Source: Rhodoplanes sp. (GTDB taxonomy: Bacteria; Pseudomonadota; Alphaproteobacteria; Rhizobiales; Xanthobacteraceae). From it: a stretch of DNA of 64,000 nt. Below the pieces are notes generated by a model. The model did no database searches. It saw only the letters and a list, made by a program, of their open reading frames with translations, and had not been told where the DNA came from. This document shows, piece after piece, positions 41,788 to 50,871 of the stretch (the first letter of the stretch is position 1; every line of letters starts with the position of its first letter). Location of the stretch: positions 1-64,000 of the forward strand of contig NZ_JACAAX010000019.1 in NCBI RefSeq assembly GCF_013377085.1, given 5' to 3'. The translations under genes were made by a program, and so were the position numbers.

Positions 41788-42536
41788 GTGTGCTGCTCCG
41801 TCGTGCTCGGGCGCCACAAGGTGGGCTCACCCTCGACCTTGCCGGTGAGCCGCTCGTCGAGGCCGAGATAGAAGACATGCGGCCTGGTGCCGAGCTCCGG
41901 CTTCAAGACCTTGGCGTCGCCCCTGGCGACCAGCTTGGAGACGGCGCTCTTCGGGTCTTCGAGATCCCCGAAGATGCGGGCGCCGCCGACGCAGGATTCG
42001 ACGCAGGCCGGCAGCAGGCCGGCCTCGACCCGATGGGCGCAGAGCGTGCACTTGTCGGCTTTCCGGGTGACGTGATTGATGAAGCGCGCGTCGTACGGAC
42101 AGGCCTGGACGCAGTAGGCGCAGCCGACGCATTTGTCCGCGTCGACGACCACGATTCCGTCCGCGCGCTGAAACGTCGCTCCGACCGGACAGACCGGGAT
42201 GCACGGCGCATCGGTGCAGTGATTGCAGAGTCGAGGCAGCATCACCATGGCGGCGCGGCCGGCCTCCTCGACCTCGTAGGTCGAGACGATGGTGCGGAAA
42301 GAGTCCTCCGGCACCGCGTTCTCGTAGATGCACGACACCGTGCAGGCCTGACAGCCGATGCACTTGCCGACATCGACCACCATGGCGAAGCGGTGCTTGT
42401 CGCCTGCTGCGGCCGGAGAGGCGGCCGCGGGTGACGGGGCGCCCGCGGCCGGCGCCGCGCTCGCCGGCGCGGCACTCGCCGCCCCGACCGTCACCACGCC
42501 GATGGCGCGCAGGAAATCACGTCGGGTGTCGAGCAT
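41784..42536 (-). CDS. ttrB: Tetrathionate reductase iron-sulfur subunit TtrB
   Basis: A 250-aa periplasmic ferredoxin with twin-arginine signal TRRDFLRAIGVVTVG, an Ala/Pro-rich spacer and four [4Fe-4S] groups: CIGCQACTVSC, CNHCTDAPCIPVC, CVGCAYCVQAC and CTLCAHR with ACVESC. It carries electrons from TtrC to TtrA. First of the structural genes; the upstream gap to ttrR holds an 18-bp palindrome. Confidence 0.93.
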   Translation of the reverse strand: MLDTRRDFLRAIGVVTVGAASAAPASAAPAAGAPSPAAASPAAAGDKHRFAMVVDVGKCIGCQACTVSCIYENAVPEDSFRTIVSTYEVEEAGRAAMVMLPRLCNHCTDAPCIPVCPVGATFQRADGIVVVDADKCVGCAYCVQACPYDARFINHVTRKADKCTLCAHRVEAGLLPACVESCVGGARIFGDLEDPKSAVSKLVARGDAKVLKPELGTRPHVFYLGLDERLTGKVEGEPTLWRPSTTEQHT

Positions 42537-42650
42537 GCCGGCTTCCTCCCGCGGCGGAGGCGTGACAGCGTCGAGGCGCCGCCCCCGCAGCGCGGCAGAA
42601 CCCTACGCCGCAGGCTGATCCGCGAACATTTGGAGCTTTCCCGCAGGCGG

Positions 42651-42668
42651 TTAGGGGTTAACCCCTAA
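42651..42668. promoter_or_regulatory. Perfect 18-bp palindrome upstream of ttrB, candidate TtrR site
   Basis: TTAGGGGTTAACCCCTAA, located right after the ttrR stop codon and about 115 bp before the ttrB start on the minus strand. The symmetry nearly extends to flanking GCGG/CCGC. A LuxR/FixJ-type regulator such as TtrR would bind such a dyad. Assignment is by position only. Confidence 0.6.
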
Positions 42669-42680
42669 GCCGCGCCGCCC

Positions 42681-43319
42681 CTACCCCACCCCGCCGACCA
42701 GCGTCAGCATGCGGGCGAGGTCGGCACCGGTGGTCGCCGCCATCTTCTCCATCGCGTTGTGGCGGTGGATTTCCACGGTCTTCAGGCTGATGCCGAGGAC
42801 GTGCGCAATCGCCTTGTTCTGCTTGCCGGCGGCAACGAGCTGCGCCACCTCGCGCTCGCGCGCCGTGAGCGCGGCGAGGCGCGCCCGGATCGCGTCGGTC
42901 TCGCGCGTCTCCTCTCGCCGCGTATGGGCGAGCCGCAGGGCCTGCTGGATGCGCTCGATCAGAAGCTGGTTGTTGAGCGGCTTCTCGATGAAGTCGAGAG
43001 CGCCGGTGCGCATCGCCCGCACCGCCATCGGCACGTCGCCGTGTCCCGAGATGACGATCACGGGCAGCACGGCACCGCGGCGCACCAGCTCCTCGTGCAG
43101 CTCGAGCCCGCTCATGCCGGGCATGCGCACGTCGGTGACCAGACAGGCCGTCCGACCGGGATCGTGCTCGGCCAGGAACGCATCGGCCGACGCGAACGAT
43201 CGCACCGCGAGGCCGAGCGGCGTCAGAAGCCATTCGAGCGAGTGGCGCATCGCGTCGTCGTCGTCGACGATGTAGACGATCGGCTCGTCGCCCGTCCCGC
43301 CGCTCGTCATACCGCTCAT
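42681..43319 (-). CDS. ttrR: Tetrathionate response regulator TtrR (FixJ/LuxR type)
   Basis: A 212-aa two-domain regulator. The receiver has the acidic pocket VDDDD, phospho-acceptor Asp in LVTDVRMPGMSG, and Lys in IEKPLNN. The C-terminal LuxR HTH reads LTAREREVAQLVAAGKQNKA and GISLKTVEIHRHNAMEKM. The start overlaps the ttrS stop (ATGA). Phosphorylated by TtrS, it should activate ttrBCA. Confidence 0.92.
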   Translation of the reverse strand: MSGMTSGGTGDEPIVYIVDDDDAMRHSLEWLLTPLGLAVRSFASADAFLAEHDPGRTACLVTDVRMPGMSGLELHEELVRRGAVLPVIVISGHGDVPMAVRAMRTGALDFIEKPLNNQLLIERIQQALRLAHTRREETRETDAIRARLAALTAREREVAQLVAAGKQNKAIAHVLGISLKTVEIHRHNAMEKMAATTGADLARMLTLVGGVG

Positions 43320-45139
43320 GCCGCCGCTCCTTCTGCCGCGGTCGCGCGCGGCAGCCACAGCCGCATCACGGTACCGCCGCCGGCACCGAGGCTCGCCTGC
43401 AGGCGCCCGCGATGCTCCTCGACGATCGAGTGGCACAGCGCCAGCCCGAGGCCGAGCCCATCCGGCTTGGTGGTGAAGAACGGCTCGAACAGCCGCGCCC
43501 GCACCTCCTCGGTCATGCCCGCCCCCTGATCCGCCACCGTGATGGCGACGCCGCCCTCCTCGGATCGCGCTTCGACCCGCACGGTCCACGGTCCGGCACC
43601 GTGACCCGCCGACGCGTCGACCGCGTTCTGCAACAGGTTGAGCAGCACCTGCTGAAGCTGGATGCGGTCGCCCATCACGGCGGGCAGCGCCGGCACCACC
43701 ACGGTCTCGATCCGCACGCCGGTGCGACGCGCCAGCCCCTCGAACAGCTCGACGGCCTCGGCCACCACCTCGCCCGCATCGATGACGGCCTGTGTCGGCT
43801 CCCGCTTGCGCACGAAGGCACGCATGCGCTGGATCACCTGGGCGGCGCGCTCGGCCTGCTGGCGGATCAGGCGCGTGCCCTGCATCAGCGCCGTGGTGTC
43901 GACCGGGCTCGCCTTCAGGCGCAGCTCACACCCGTCGGCATAGTTGGCGATCGCCGCGAGCGGCTGGTTGAGCTCGTGTGCCATGCCGCCGGCCATCTCG
44001 CCGAGGATCGAGAGCCGTGCCGCGTGGTCGAGCTCCTTGCGGTGCAGCGCCTCCTGCTCCTCGACGCGCCGGCGCCGCTCGATCTCGTGGCGCAGATCGC
44101 CATTGACGGTGGCGAGCTCGGCGGTGCGGCGGCGCACCAGCCGCTCGACCCGCAGCACATGCACGGCCCAGGCGCCGAGAGCGATGCCGAGCACCGCCAG
44201 GAGCTGCCAGTAGCGCGCCAGCACGTCGCGCGCGCTGATGTGGCGAAGCGGCTCGTAAGGCCCGATCTTGAGGTCGCGGAAGGCCTCGTGGACGGGCTGA
44301 TAGTCGAGCGGCACGGTCCAGGCGGCAGCGCCGGCGGGCGGATCGAAGGTGAGCAGCGCGGTGGCCACCCGCTTCGCCATGGCGGTCGGTGTGCCCCGCA
44401 GCTTGGCGAACGGCCAGTCGGGATAGACGCGGCTCGACAGCGCGCAGGCCGTGGCGCTGGTCGGCATCGGCGCCAGCACCCGCAGCGCACCGGGGGCGAG
44501 CGCCCCTTCGGCCTCGCGCTGCTCCTTGACGCAGCCGCGGACGATTCCGGCGTCGACCCGGTTCGCCACTACGGCGTCGATCACCCGGGTCATCGGAAAG
44601 CCGACGCTGTCCAGGCCGGAAAAATCCCGGAACGGATCGAGGCCGGCGGCGGCAAACTCCCGCCACGCCGCCTGGAACCCGCCGAATGCCGTGGTGCCGA
44701 CGATCGCCACCCGCTTACCGGCGAGATCGGCGAGCGTCCGGAGGTCGCGGCGGTCGGCGCGCACCAGTACGGCCGAGGCGACAGGCGCGCCGGAGTCGAG
44801 AGTGGCGATCCGGCTCACCCCCTGTGCGCTTTCGAGCTCGACATAGTGGCCCGGGTTGGTGATGAGGAAATCGATTTCGGCTCCAGCGACCGCTCGATCG
44901 AGGCCGGCGTGGTCGAGAGGGACGAGTCGCACCGTCGTGCCGGGTAGTCCGGTCTCGATCGCCCGCGCGGTGGGGCCCCACTCCTCAAGGCTGTGCTCGG
45001 CCCCGAGAAACGCCAGCACGCCGACCCGGATCGTCTCGGCGCGCATCTCTCCGCCGCTGAGCACCAAGCCCACGACCGAGACCCAAAGGGTCAAGATCGT
45101 CCTCAGCAGGGCCGCGTGCTCGGAGGTCGAGCTCTTCAA
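43316..45139 (-). CDS. ttrS: Tetrathionate sensor histidine kinase TtrS
   Basis: About 607 aa. The N-terminal signal (LLRTILTLWVSVVGLVLSG) is followed by a periplasmic PhnD-like binding domain (residues 30-290), a membrane helix (LLAVLGIALGAWAVHVL), a HisKA domain with phospho-His in GGMAHELNQPLAAIANYA and an HATPase domain (LLNLLQNAVDAS, DQGAGM, GLGLGLAL). This is the TtrS architecture. I prefer the TTG at 45139, which follows GAGG and directly precedes the signal peptide; ATG 45199 has no ribosome site. Confidence 0.9.
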   Translation of the reverse strand: MKSSTSEHAALLRTILTLWVSVVGLVLSGGEMRAETIRVGVLAFLGAEHSLEEWGPTARAIETGLPGTTVRLVPLDHAGLDRAVAGAEIDFLITNPGHYVELESAQGVSRIATLDSGAPVASAVLVRADRRDLRTLADLAGKRVAIVGTTAFGGFQAAWREFAAAGLDPFRDFSGLDSVGFPMTRVIDAVVANRVDAGIVRGCVKEQREAEGALAPGALRVLAPMPTSATACALSSRVYPDWPFAKLRGTPTAMAKRVATALLTFDPPAGAAAWTVPLDYQPVHEAFRDLKIGPYEPLRHISARDVLARYWQLLAVLGIALGAWAVHVLRVERLVRRRTAELATVNGDLRHEIERRRRVEEQEALHRKELDHAARLSILGEMAGGMAHELNQPLAAIANYADGCELRLKASPVDTTALMQGTRLIRQQAERAAQVIQRMRAFVRKREPTQAVIDAGEVVAEAVELFEGLARRTGVRIETVVVPALPAVMGDRIQLQQVLLNLLQNAVDASAGHGAGPWTVRVEARSEEGGVAITVADQGAGMTEEVRARLFEPFFTTKPDGLGLGLALCHSIVEEHRGRLQASLGAGGGTVMRLWLPRATAAEGAAA

Positions 45140-45473
45140 GATGGGAGCCTCGTAATGGGAAGCGTGCGCCGCAAGTGGTGCAGCCGGGCAGGAAGACATC
45201 GTGGAGCAGAGCAGGCCCGAAGTTCCCTGACCCTTGTCAATCGCATGGCGCCGATCGATCAGGACAGCAATGCCCGATCGGTACGCCGAAAGTGGTCTGC
45301 AGAGACCGCCGAGCGGCAGATGCGTTCGTCGGCGCAAGCATCATACGACCTCTTCTATCCAGGCGCGACTGACCAACGACGCATCCGATCGCAGGCATCG
45401 CTGCAGGTGCGGCCCAACCGCGTGCCGCACCATTCCGACCAGGCTCCCGATCCCGCCAAAGTGGACGATCGGC
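45140..45473. other. Gap upstream of ttrS, no gene recognised
   Basis: No family-like frame seen. It should contain the ttrS promoter, but I could not pick out -35/-10 boxes. Confidence 0.35.
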
Positions 45474-45716
45474 TCAGAACGGCCTGCACCCGACCCGGAA
45501 CGTCTTCTCCGCCTCCGGCGTCAGCGCCACTGCCTCGATGTCGGCGCAAAAACTCTCCCACCGAACCAGCGCGGCTACCGCCTCCAGCGGATCGCCGTTC
45601 TCCGACAGCGCCGCCCGCCGCCTGTCCGCGTCGACAAACCCCGGCTCCCCCATCGTCCCGCCCCGCAGAATCAACTCCTCGGCGATGAGATTCGCGCGGT
45701 GGGCCGGGTCAGCCAA
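45474..45716 (-). pseudogene. IS5-type transposase N-terminal fragment
   Basis: Reads GTMGEPGFVDADRRRAALSE, PLEAVAALVRWESFCADIEA and EAEKTFRVGCRPF, similar to the first ~70 residues of IS5/IS1182-like transposases, then stops. The rest of the element is missing. Confidence 0.55.
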
Positions 45717-45790
45717 CTATTCGAGGTGCCATCAGGTCGACGGTGACCTGCCCCTGAATAATCATCCAGCGGCGATTTGAGCCTCGGCCC

Positions 45791-46297
45791 TTAATACGCC
45801 ATGCGGCGTGGGGTGAGCAACCGGCCGACACGCGGAGCTTTCAGGTGGCGCAGCGTGGTGGTCGGTTGCGGTGAGGTGGTCGGCGTAGGCCGCCGGGGTC
45901 TGGCAGGCGAGCAAGGAGTGCGGCCTCGCCGTGTCGTAACCGGCGATCCAGGCGGCGATCGCCTGGCGGCATGGTCGAGGCCGAAGAGCAGGCTCTCGTT
46001 CAACGGTTCATCACGCATGCGGCCGTTGACGGATTCGATGTAGCCGTTCTGCATCGGCTTGCCGCGCTCACCGATCAGCACCGTCAGTTCACGGGCGACG
46101 CGCTTGCCCGAGCTCGAGGTGTCGGGGATCGCAGCCAAGCATTCGTGCGTCACGTCGTCGACCACGTTGAGGATGCGGAACCTGCGATCGCCGGCCAACT
46201 GGTCGTGGACGAAGTCGAGCGACCAGCAGGCGTCGACCCCAGCCGATCTCCGATTCAGAACTCGATGATCGGCACACTCCGCCCTCACGAACCTCAA
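45791..46297 (-). pseudogene. IS3-family OrfB remnant with internal deletion
   Basis: Contains WSLDFVHDQLAGDRRFRILN, VVDDVTHECLAAIPDT and RVARELTVLIGERGKP, then jumps straight to MQNGYIESVNGRMRDEPLNE. The roughly 30-residue segment with the second catalytic Asp is missing, and downstream sequence is frameshifted. The deletion joins two GKP segments. Confidence 0.75.
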
Positions 46298-46317
46298 CAG
46301 AAGGGTAAGCGTCGCTT

Positions 46318-46593
46318 TCAGGCCACGTCTGTGAGGGCTTGTGGAGGCGCATAGGCCCAGGGCAGCAGGTCGTCGATGCGGCTGTTCGGGTGGCCGTCGA
46401 CGATCCGGGTGATGACGTCGGCGAGATAGACCTGCGGATCGACGCCGGCGAGCTTGCAGGTCTCGACCAGCGAAGCGACGACGGCCCTGTGCTCGGCGCC
46501 CCCATCCGAACCGGCGAAGAGCGCGTTCTTGCGGTTCAGTGCGATCGGGCGGATCGATCGTTCGACGACGTTGGAGTCGATGCGGTCGTGCTC
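46318..46593 (-). pseudogene. IS66-family TnpC C-terminal fragment
   Basis: Reads SNVVERSIRPIALNRKNALF, AGSDGGAEHRAVVASLVETC and RIDDLLPWAYAP, the end of an IS66 transposase including the C-terminal DDLLPW motif. The upstream part is lost. Distinct from the IS66 remnant at 12.9-13.6 kb. Confidence 0.8.
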
Positions 46594-46745
46594 AGCCCTC
46601 TCATCGCGTTGCTCCCCTCGAGGATTGCACAGGTCTGCAGACTTCGCAGCAAGAGGCGCCGGTCGGCTCCATGCCGGCCGTTCTCGGCGCCTCGTCGGTC
46701 GCGGATCCCGGCGGCTGACCGGGTCCCACGTCACCGGAACATGCC

Positions 46746-48839
46746 CTAGGTGGCCGTTGCCAGGACGACCAAGCCGTCGGCGGCCTTCACGCCCTGCCCT
46801 TCGGGCAGCACGAACAGCGGGTTGATCTCCGCCTCCCGCAGCCGTTCGCCGAGACTCCAGACCATCTCGGCAAACGCCTCGATCGCCGCACGGAGAGCCG
46901 CTACGTCCGCGCGCGGCCTGCCGCGATAGCCGTGGAGGAGCGGCGCCATCTTCAGCTCGGCAATCATCGCCTCGGCATCGCCGGGCATCAGCGGCAGCGG
47001 TCGAAGTGCCGTGTCCTCGAGGAGCTCCGCGGCGACGCCGCCCATCCCGAGCAGGATCGCGGGGCCGAGCTGCGGATCGCGATGAACGCCCAGAATCACC
47101 TCGACGCCGCCGCTCACGCGCTCCTGCACGAGAAACCCTTCGATATCGCCCCCCGATTCGCCGCCGAGGCGCGCGGCCATGTCCCGGCAGCGCGCGCCGA
47201 CCTCGTCGGGCACCACACCGACCACAACCCCGCCGACCTCCGTCTTGTGCGCGATATGGCGCGACAGGATCTTCAGGACGACGGGCCCGTCGCCGAGCCG
47301 GTGCGCCGCCGCCTGCGCTTCGTCGGGCGTCGCTGTGACGAGCTCCGTGACCGGCCGGATGCCGAACCGCGCGAACAACGCCTTGCTCTCGGCCTCGTTC
47401 AGGGGACCGTCCCCGAGGTGCTTGCCCGCCGCGGACGCGGCTCCGGAACGGGGTTCGATCGCCGGCATGCGAGCAGGTCGTTCCGATGCGGCCCGCAGCG
47501 CCGAGAGGGCTGTGACGCAGCCTTCCGGACTCGCGAAGGCCGGGACGCCCGCCCGGTTGAGGGCGTTGACGATGTGCGGCGCCTCCGGGCTCACATAGGC
47601 GACGATCGGTTTCGTGGTTCGCGCCAGCGCCTCGATGACGGGGCGCGCGACGAGGTCGGGCTGCCCGAGCGCCGACGAGCCGACGATCGTCACGATCGCA
47701 TCGTAGGTGGGGCTGTCGGACAGCAGCGACAGCACCGTCCGGAACAGCTCCGGCCGCAGCCCGGCGAGCGTGACGTCGACCGGATTCCGGTCGAGCGCGG
47801 CATCCGGGATGTCCAGCGCCATGAGCCCCTGCGCCGTCGTCTCGTCGGGCGCCGGCAGCGAAAAATCCGCGAGGCCTGCATTGTCGGCGATCAGGGTCGC
47901 GGCGCCGCCCGTCGTGGTGACGACCGCGAGGCGGTTGCCGGCGAGCAGACGCCCGGTCGCCAGCGCAGCCGGTATGTCGAGCAGGTCCGAGAAGGTCTGT
48001 GCCCTGATGATGCCGAGCTGCCGAAACAGCGCGTCGTAGACCCGGTCCGAGCCCGCGAGCGCGCCGGTGTGCGACACGGCCGATCTCGCTCCCGTTTCCG
48101 ATCGCCCCACCTTGTAGGCGACCAGCCGCTTGCCGCGCTGGGCCGCCTTCGCGGCGCTGGCGCGAAAGCGGTCTGAGTTTCTCACGCCCTCGATGTAGAG
48201 CGCGATCACCGACGTGGCGTCGTCGTCGACCAAGTGATCGACGAAGTCCGAGATGTCGAGATCGGCCTCGTTTCCGGTCGCGACCAGCTTCGAGAAGCCG
48301 ATGCCGCGGGCGGCGCCACGCGACAGCAGGGAGCCGAGAATCCCGCCGCTCTGCGACACCAGCGCGACCGACCCGGACACGAAGCCGTCCAGCTCCATGG
48401 CGCCGCTCGCCGACAGCATGATCTTGTCGGTGACATTGGCCAGCCCGATCGTGTTCGGCCCGAGCAGCCGCATGGCGCCGGCCGCCTCCTTCAGGGCGCA
48501 CTGCCGGCGGCGCCCCTCCTCCCCCGACTCGCCGAAGCCGCTCGCCAGAACAACGGCGCCCACCGCCCCGGCGCGGGCGAGCTGCTCCACGGCCGACACG
48601 GCGCGGTCGGCGCCGAGCAACACGAGCCCGACGTCGGGGACCTCCGGCAGGGAGGCGACGTCGGGGTAGCACACGCGGCTGCCGACCCGGTCATAGCGCG
48701 GGTTCACCGGATAGATGGCGCCTGCGAAGCCATGCTTCTCCAGATAGGCGATCGGTCGACCGATCAGCTTGCCCGGATCCGAGGATGCCCCGACCACGGC
48801 GATGCTGCGCGGATGGAAGAGGCGGCCGACGGCGCTCAC
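46746..48839 (-). CDS. ADP-forming acyl-CoA synthetase (acetate-CoA ligase family)
   Basis: A 697-aa protein in the fused alpha-beta arrangement: CoA-binding domain (SIAVVGASSDPGKLIGRP), succinyl-CoA-ligase-like domain with the phospho-His segment AVSHTGALAGSD, and a C-terminal ATP-grasp domain (LNEAESKALFARFGIRPVTE, GPVVLKILSRHIAHKTEVGG). It activates or releases a carboxylate through its CoA ester with ATP. GTG start 48839 overlaps the upstream enoyl-CoA hydratase stop. Substrate not predictable; the operon suggests an imported organic acid. Confidence 0.9.
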   Translation of the reverse strand: MSAVGRLFHPRSIAVVGASSDPGKLIGRPIAYLEKHGFAGAIYPVNPRYDRVGSRVCYPDVASLPEVPDVGLVLLGADRAVSAVEQLARAGAVGAVVLASGFGESGEEGRRRQCALKEAAGAMRLLGPNTIGLANVTDKIMLSASGAMELDGFVSGSVALVSQSGGILGSLLSRGAARGIGFSKLVATGNEADLDISDFVDHLVDDDATSVIALYIEGVRNSDRFRASAAKAAQRGKRLVAYKVGRSETGARSAVSHTGALAGSDRVYDALFRQLGIIRAQTFSDLLDIPAALATGRLLAGNRLAVVTTTGGAATLIADNAGLADFSLPAPDETTAQGLMALDIPDAALDRNPVDVTLAGLRPELFRTVLSLLSDSPTYDAIVTIVGSSALGQPDLVARPVIEALARTTKPIVAYVSPEAPHIVNALNRAGVPAFASPEGCVTALSALRAASERPARMPAIEPRSGAASAAGKHLGDGPLNEAESKALFARFGIRPVTELVTATPDEAQAAAHRLGDGPVVLKILSRHIAHKTEVGGVVVGVVPDEVGARCRDMAARLGGESGGDIEGFLVQERVSGGVEVILGVHRDPQLGPAILLGMGGVAAELLEDTALRPLPLMPGDAEAMIAELKMAPLLHGYRGRPRADVAALRAAIEAFAEMVWSLGERLREAEINPLFVLPEGQGVKAADGLVVLATAT

Positions 48840-49651
48840 GTCCTCGGCTCCCGACGGTCGGTCTTGGCCAGGAACGCCGCGACGGACTCGCGATGCGCCT
48901 TACTAGTGTAGCACATCGCCTGTGCCTCCCGTCCGAGCGCGAAGACCTGCTCCTCGGCCAGCTCGAAGGTGCGGTCGAGGATCGACTTCGCGAGTGCCAG
49001 CGCGACCGGCGAGCCGCGGCCGAGCTCGGCGGCCCACGCGTGCGCCTCCGTCACCAGGTCGGCATCGGTCGCGAGCCGGTCGGCGAGCCCGATCCGAAGC
49101 GCCTCGTCGGCCTTTACGCGCCGACCCGAGAAGATCAGCTCCTTGGCGCGCGACAGGCCGATCCGTCGCGGCAGGAAATACAGGCCGCCGCCGTCGGGAA
49201 CGAGACCGCGCTGGATGAAGCTCATCGCGAACACGGCGCTCTCGGACGCGACGATGAAATCGCAGCATAGAGCCATGTCGCAGCCGAGCCCGACCGCCGC
49301 ACCATTGACCGCGGCGATCGTCGGCTTGCCCATCTGATGCAGGCCGGCGATGCTGCGATGGGTCTTCCTCTGGCGACGCCATCCATTGAAGGCGATCTCG
49401 CCCGGCGGCTCCTGCAGCCGGGCCTGCATACCCGACACGTCGCCGCCGGCGCAGAACGCCGCGCCCTTTCCGGTGATCACAACGGCCCGCACGGCGTCGT
49501 CCTCGGCGATCCGGTCGAGAACCGCGATCAGCTCCGCGCGCATCGCATCATGGATGGCGTTGCGGACCTCGGGCCGGCACAGGGTCACGGTGGCGACGGT
49601 ATTCTCCACCGTGACGTCGATGAACTGCAGGGGATCGGGCATGTCGGTCAT
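48836..49651 (-). CDS. Enoyl-CoA hydratase/isomerase family protein
   Basis: A 271-aa crotonase-fold protein. The oxyanion-hole segments are ITGKGAAFCAGGDVSGM and AAVNGAAVGLGCDMALCCDF. It starts MTDMPDPLQF at ATG 49651, which overlaps the stop of the binding-protein gene (TGATG). It acts on the CoA thioester made by the neighbouring synthetase; reaction (hydration, isomerisation or hydrolysis) not determined. Confidence 0.9.
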   Translation of the reverse strand: MTDMPDPLQFIDVTVENTVATVTLCRPEVRNAIHDAMRAELIAVLDRIAEDDAVRAVVITGKGAAFCAGGDVSGMQARLQEPPGEIAFNGWRRQRKTHRSIAGLHQMGKPTIAAVNGAAVGLGCDMALCCDFIVASESAVFAMSFIQRGLVPDGGGLYFLPRRIGLSRAKELIFSGRRVKADEALRIGLADRLATDADLVTEAHAWAAELGRGSPVALALAKSILDRTFELAEEQVFALGREAQAMCYTSKAHRESVAAFLAKTDRREPRT

Positions 49652-50712
49652 CACTGTCGCTCTGCTCGGATGTTTGCGGCGGCGATCAGGCGTTGCCATC
49701 GCGCCGCCTCGGCTCGCACGTAGCGGTCCAGGTCCTCGGGGGTGCCGCCTTCGAGGGTGAGCCCCTCGAGATCCTTCAGCTTGGCGAACGCTTCCGACTC
49801 GACGGCGCGCCGCACCGACTGGTTCAGCACCTTCACGACGTCGGCCGGCGTTCCGGCCGGCGCATACAGCCCGTACCAGCTCTCGGCGACGTAGCCGGTC
49901 ACGCCGGATTCGGCGACGGTCGGCAGATCCGGGTAGAGGTCAGCGCGCGTGGCCGAGGTCACGGCCAGCGCCCGCAATTGACCGCTCTGGACATGCGAGG
50001 CGACGCTCGCTGCGGTCGTGAACATCACCTGGATTTGTCCGCCCATGAGGTCGGTGATGGCGGGGGCCGCCCCCTGGTAGGGGACATGGGTGAGGTCCAC
50101 AGCCGCGAGGTTCTTGAACAGCTCGCCGGCGAGATGCGCCGACGTGCCGATGCCGAAGGACCCGAAGTTGATCCGTCCCGGCTCCGCTTTGGCCGCGGCG
50201 ATCAACTCCTGCACGGAACGGTAGGGAAGCTGGGGATTGACGGCCACGACGTTGAACGACCGGGCGATCAACGCAACCGGCGTGAAGGCCTTGAACGTGT
50301 CGTAAGGCAGCTTCGGGTTCAAGCTCGGATTGACCGCATGGGCGAAGGTCGCCATCAGCAACGTGTAGCCGTCCGGCGGGCTGTTCGCGACCGCAGCCGA
50401 GCCCAGGATAGTGCCGGCCCCCGGTCGGTTCTCGACGATCACCCGCTGGCCGAGGGTCTTGCCCATCTCGTCGGCCAGCCGACGGGCGATCAGGTCGGTG
50501 CCCCCGCCAGCCGCGAAGGGCACGACGATTCTGACGACCCGGTCAGGATATGCGGCCGTCGCCGGGGCGACACCCGACAAGGTTGCGAGAACGACGGCGA
50601 ACAGACCCGCCGCGACTGTCCACACGAAACGCGAAGCGGCGCGCGGCTCGCCCGCGGGGCCCGACGCCCGGTCATCGCCCGCGCGACATTGATCGCCTTC
50701 TGATGTGCGCAT
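49651..50712 (-). CDS. Tripartite tricarboxylate transporter binding protein (TctC/Bug family)
   Basis: A 353-aa periplasmic receptor. The signal peptide is unusually far in (hydrophobic FVWTVAAGLFAVVLATLSG at residues 29-47), with a charged 28-aa leader. The mature part has IVVPFAAGGGTDLIARRLAD, PPDGYTLLMATFAHAVNPSL and VPYQGAAPAITDLMGGQIQV, all Bug-family signatures. ATG 50712 follows AGAGGAATC. No TctA/TctB membrane genes are nearby. First gene of the operon, divergent from a LysR gene. Confidence 0.9.
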   Translation of the reverse strand: MRTSEGDQCRAGDDRASGPAGEPRAASRFVWTVAAGLFAVVLATLSGVAPATAAYPDRVVRIVVPFAAGGGTDLIARRLADEMGKTLGQRVIVENRPGAGTILGSAAVANSPPDGYTLLMATFAHAVNPSLNPKLPYDTFKAFTPVALIARSFNVVAVNPQLPYRSVQELIAAAKAEPGRINFGSFGIGTSAHLAGELFKNLAAVDLTHVPYQGAAPAITDLMGGQIQVMFTTAASVASHVQSGQLRALAVTSATRADLYPDLPTVAESGVTGYVAESWYGLYAPAGTPADVVKVLNQSVRRAVESEAFAKLKDLEGLTLEGGTPEDLDRYVRAEAARWQRLIAAANIRAERQ

Positions 50713-50826
50713 GATTCCTCTGCGTTTCCCGGCCTTTTGGTTGCTCTCCCGGCGAAGGGAGGCTCGCTGACGTCGAGGTGCAGCTCGGCCGAGCGAGATG
50801 GTCGGCCGGAGGCGTCGTTGACTCAA

Positions 50827-50863
50827 CCAAATATTTGGCGCAGGTAGCATAACCAAAAGTTGG
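50827..50863. promoter_or_regulatory. LysR-type operator candidates in the divergent tctC-lysR gap
   Basis: Perfect palindrome CCAAATATTTGG (50827-50838) and a related CCAAAAGTTGG (50853-50863) just before the lysR ATG. Two such dyads in a divergent promoter region fit LysR autoregulation and activation of the tctC operon. Confidence 0.55.
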
Positions 50864-50871
50864 GCAAGCGA

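Noticed and set aside
38038-41871. 1277-codon open frame antisense to ttrA and ttrC
   Set aside because: Same effect: it lies opposite well supported ttr genes and contains no recognisable domain.
46318-48672. 784-codon ORF joining the IS66 fragment to a large protein
   Set aside because: Only the last ~91 codons are IS66 TnpC. The rest is an off-frame reading of the acyl-CoA synthetase gene.
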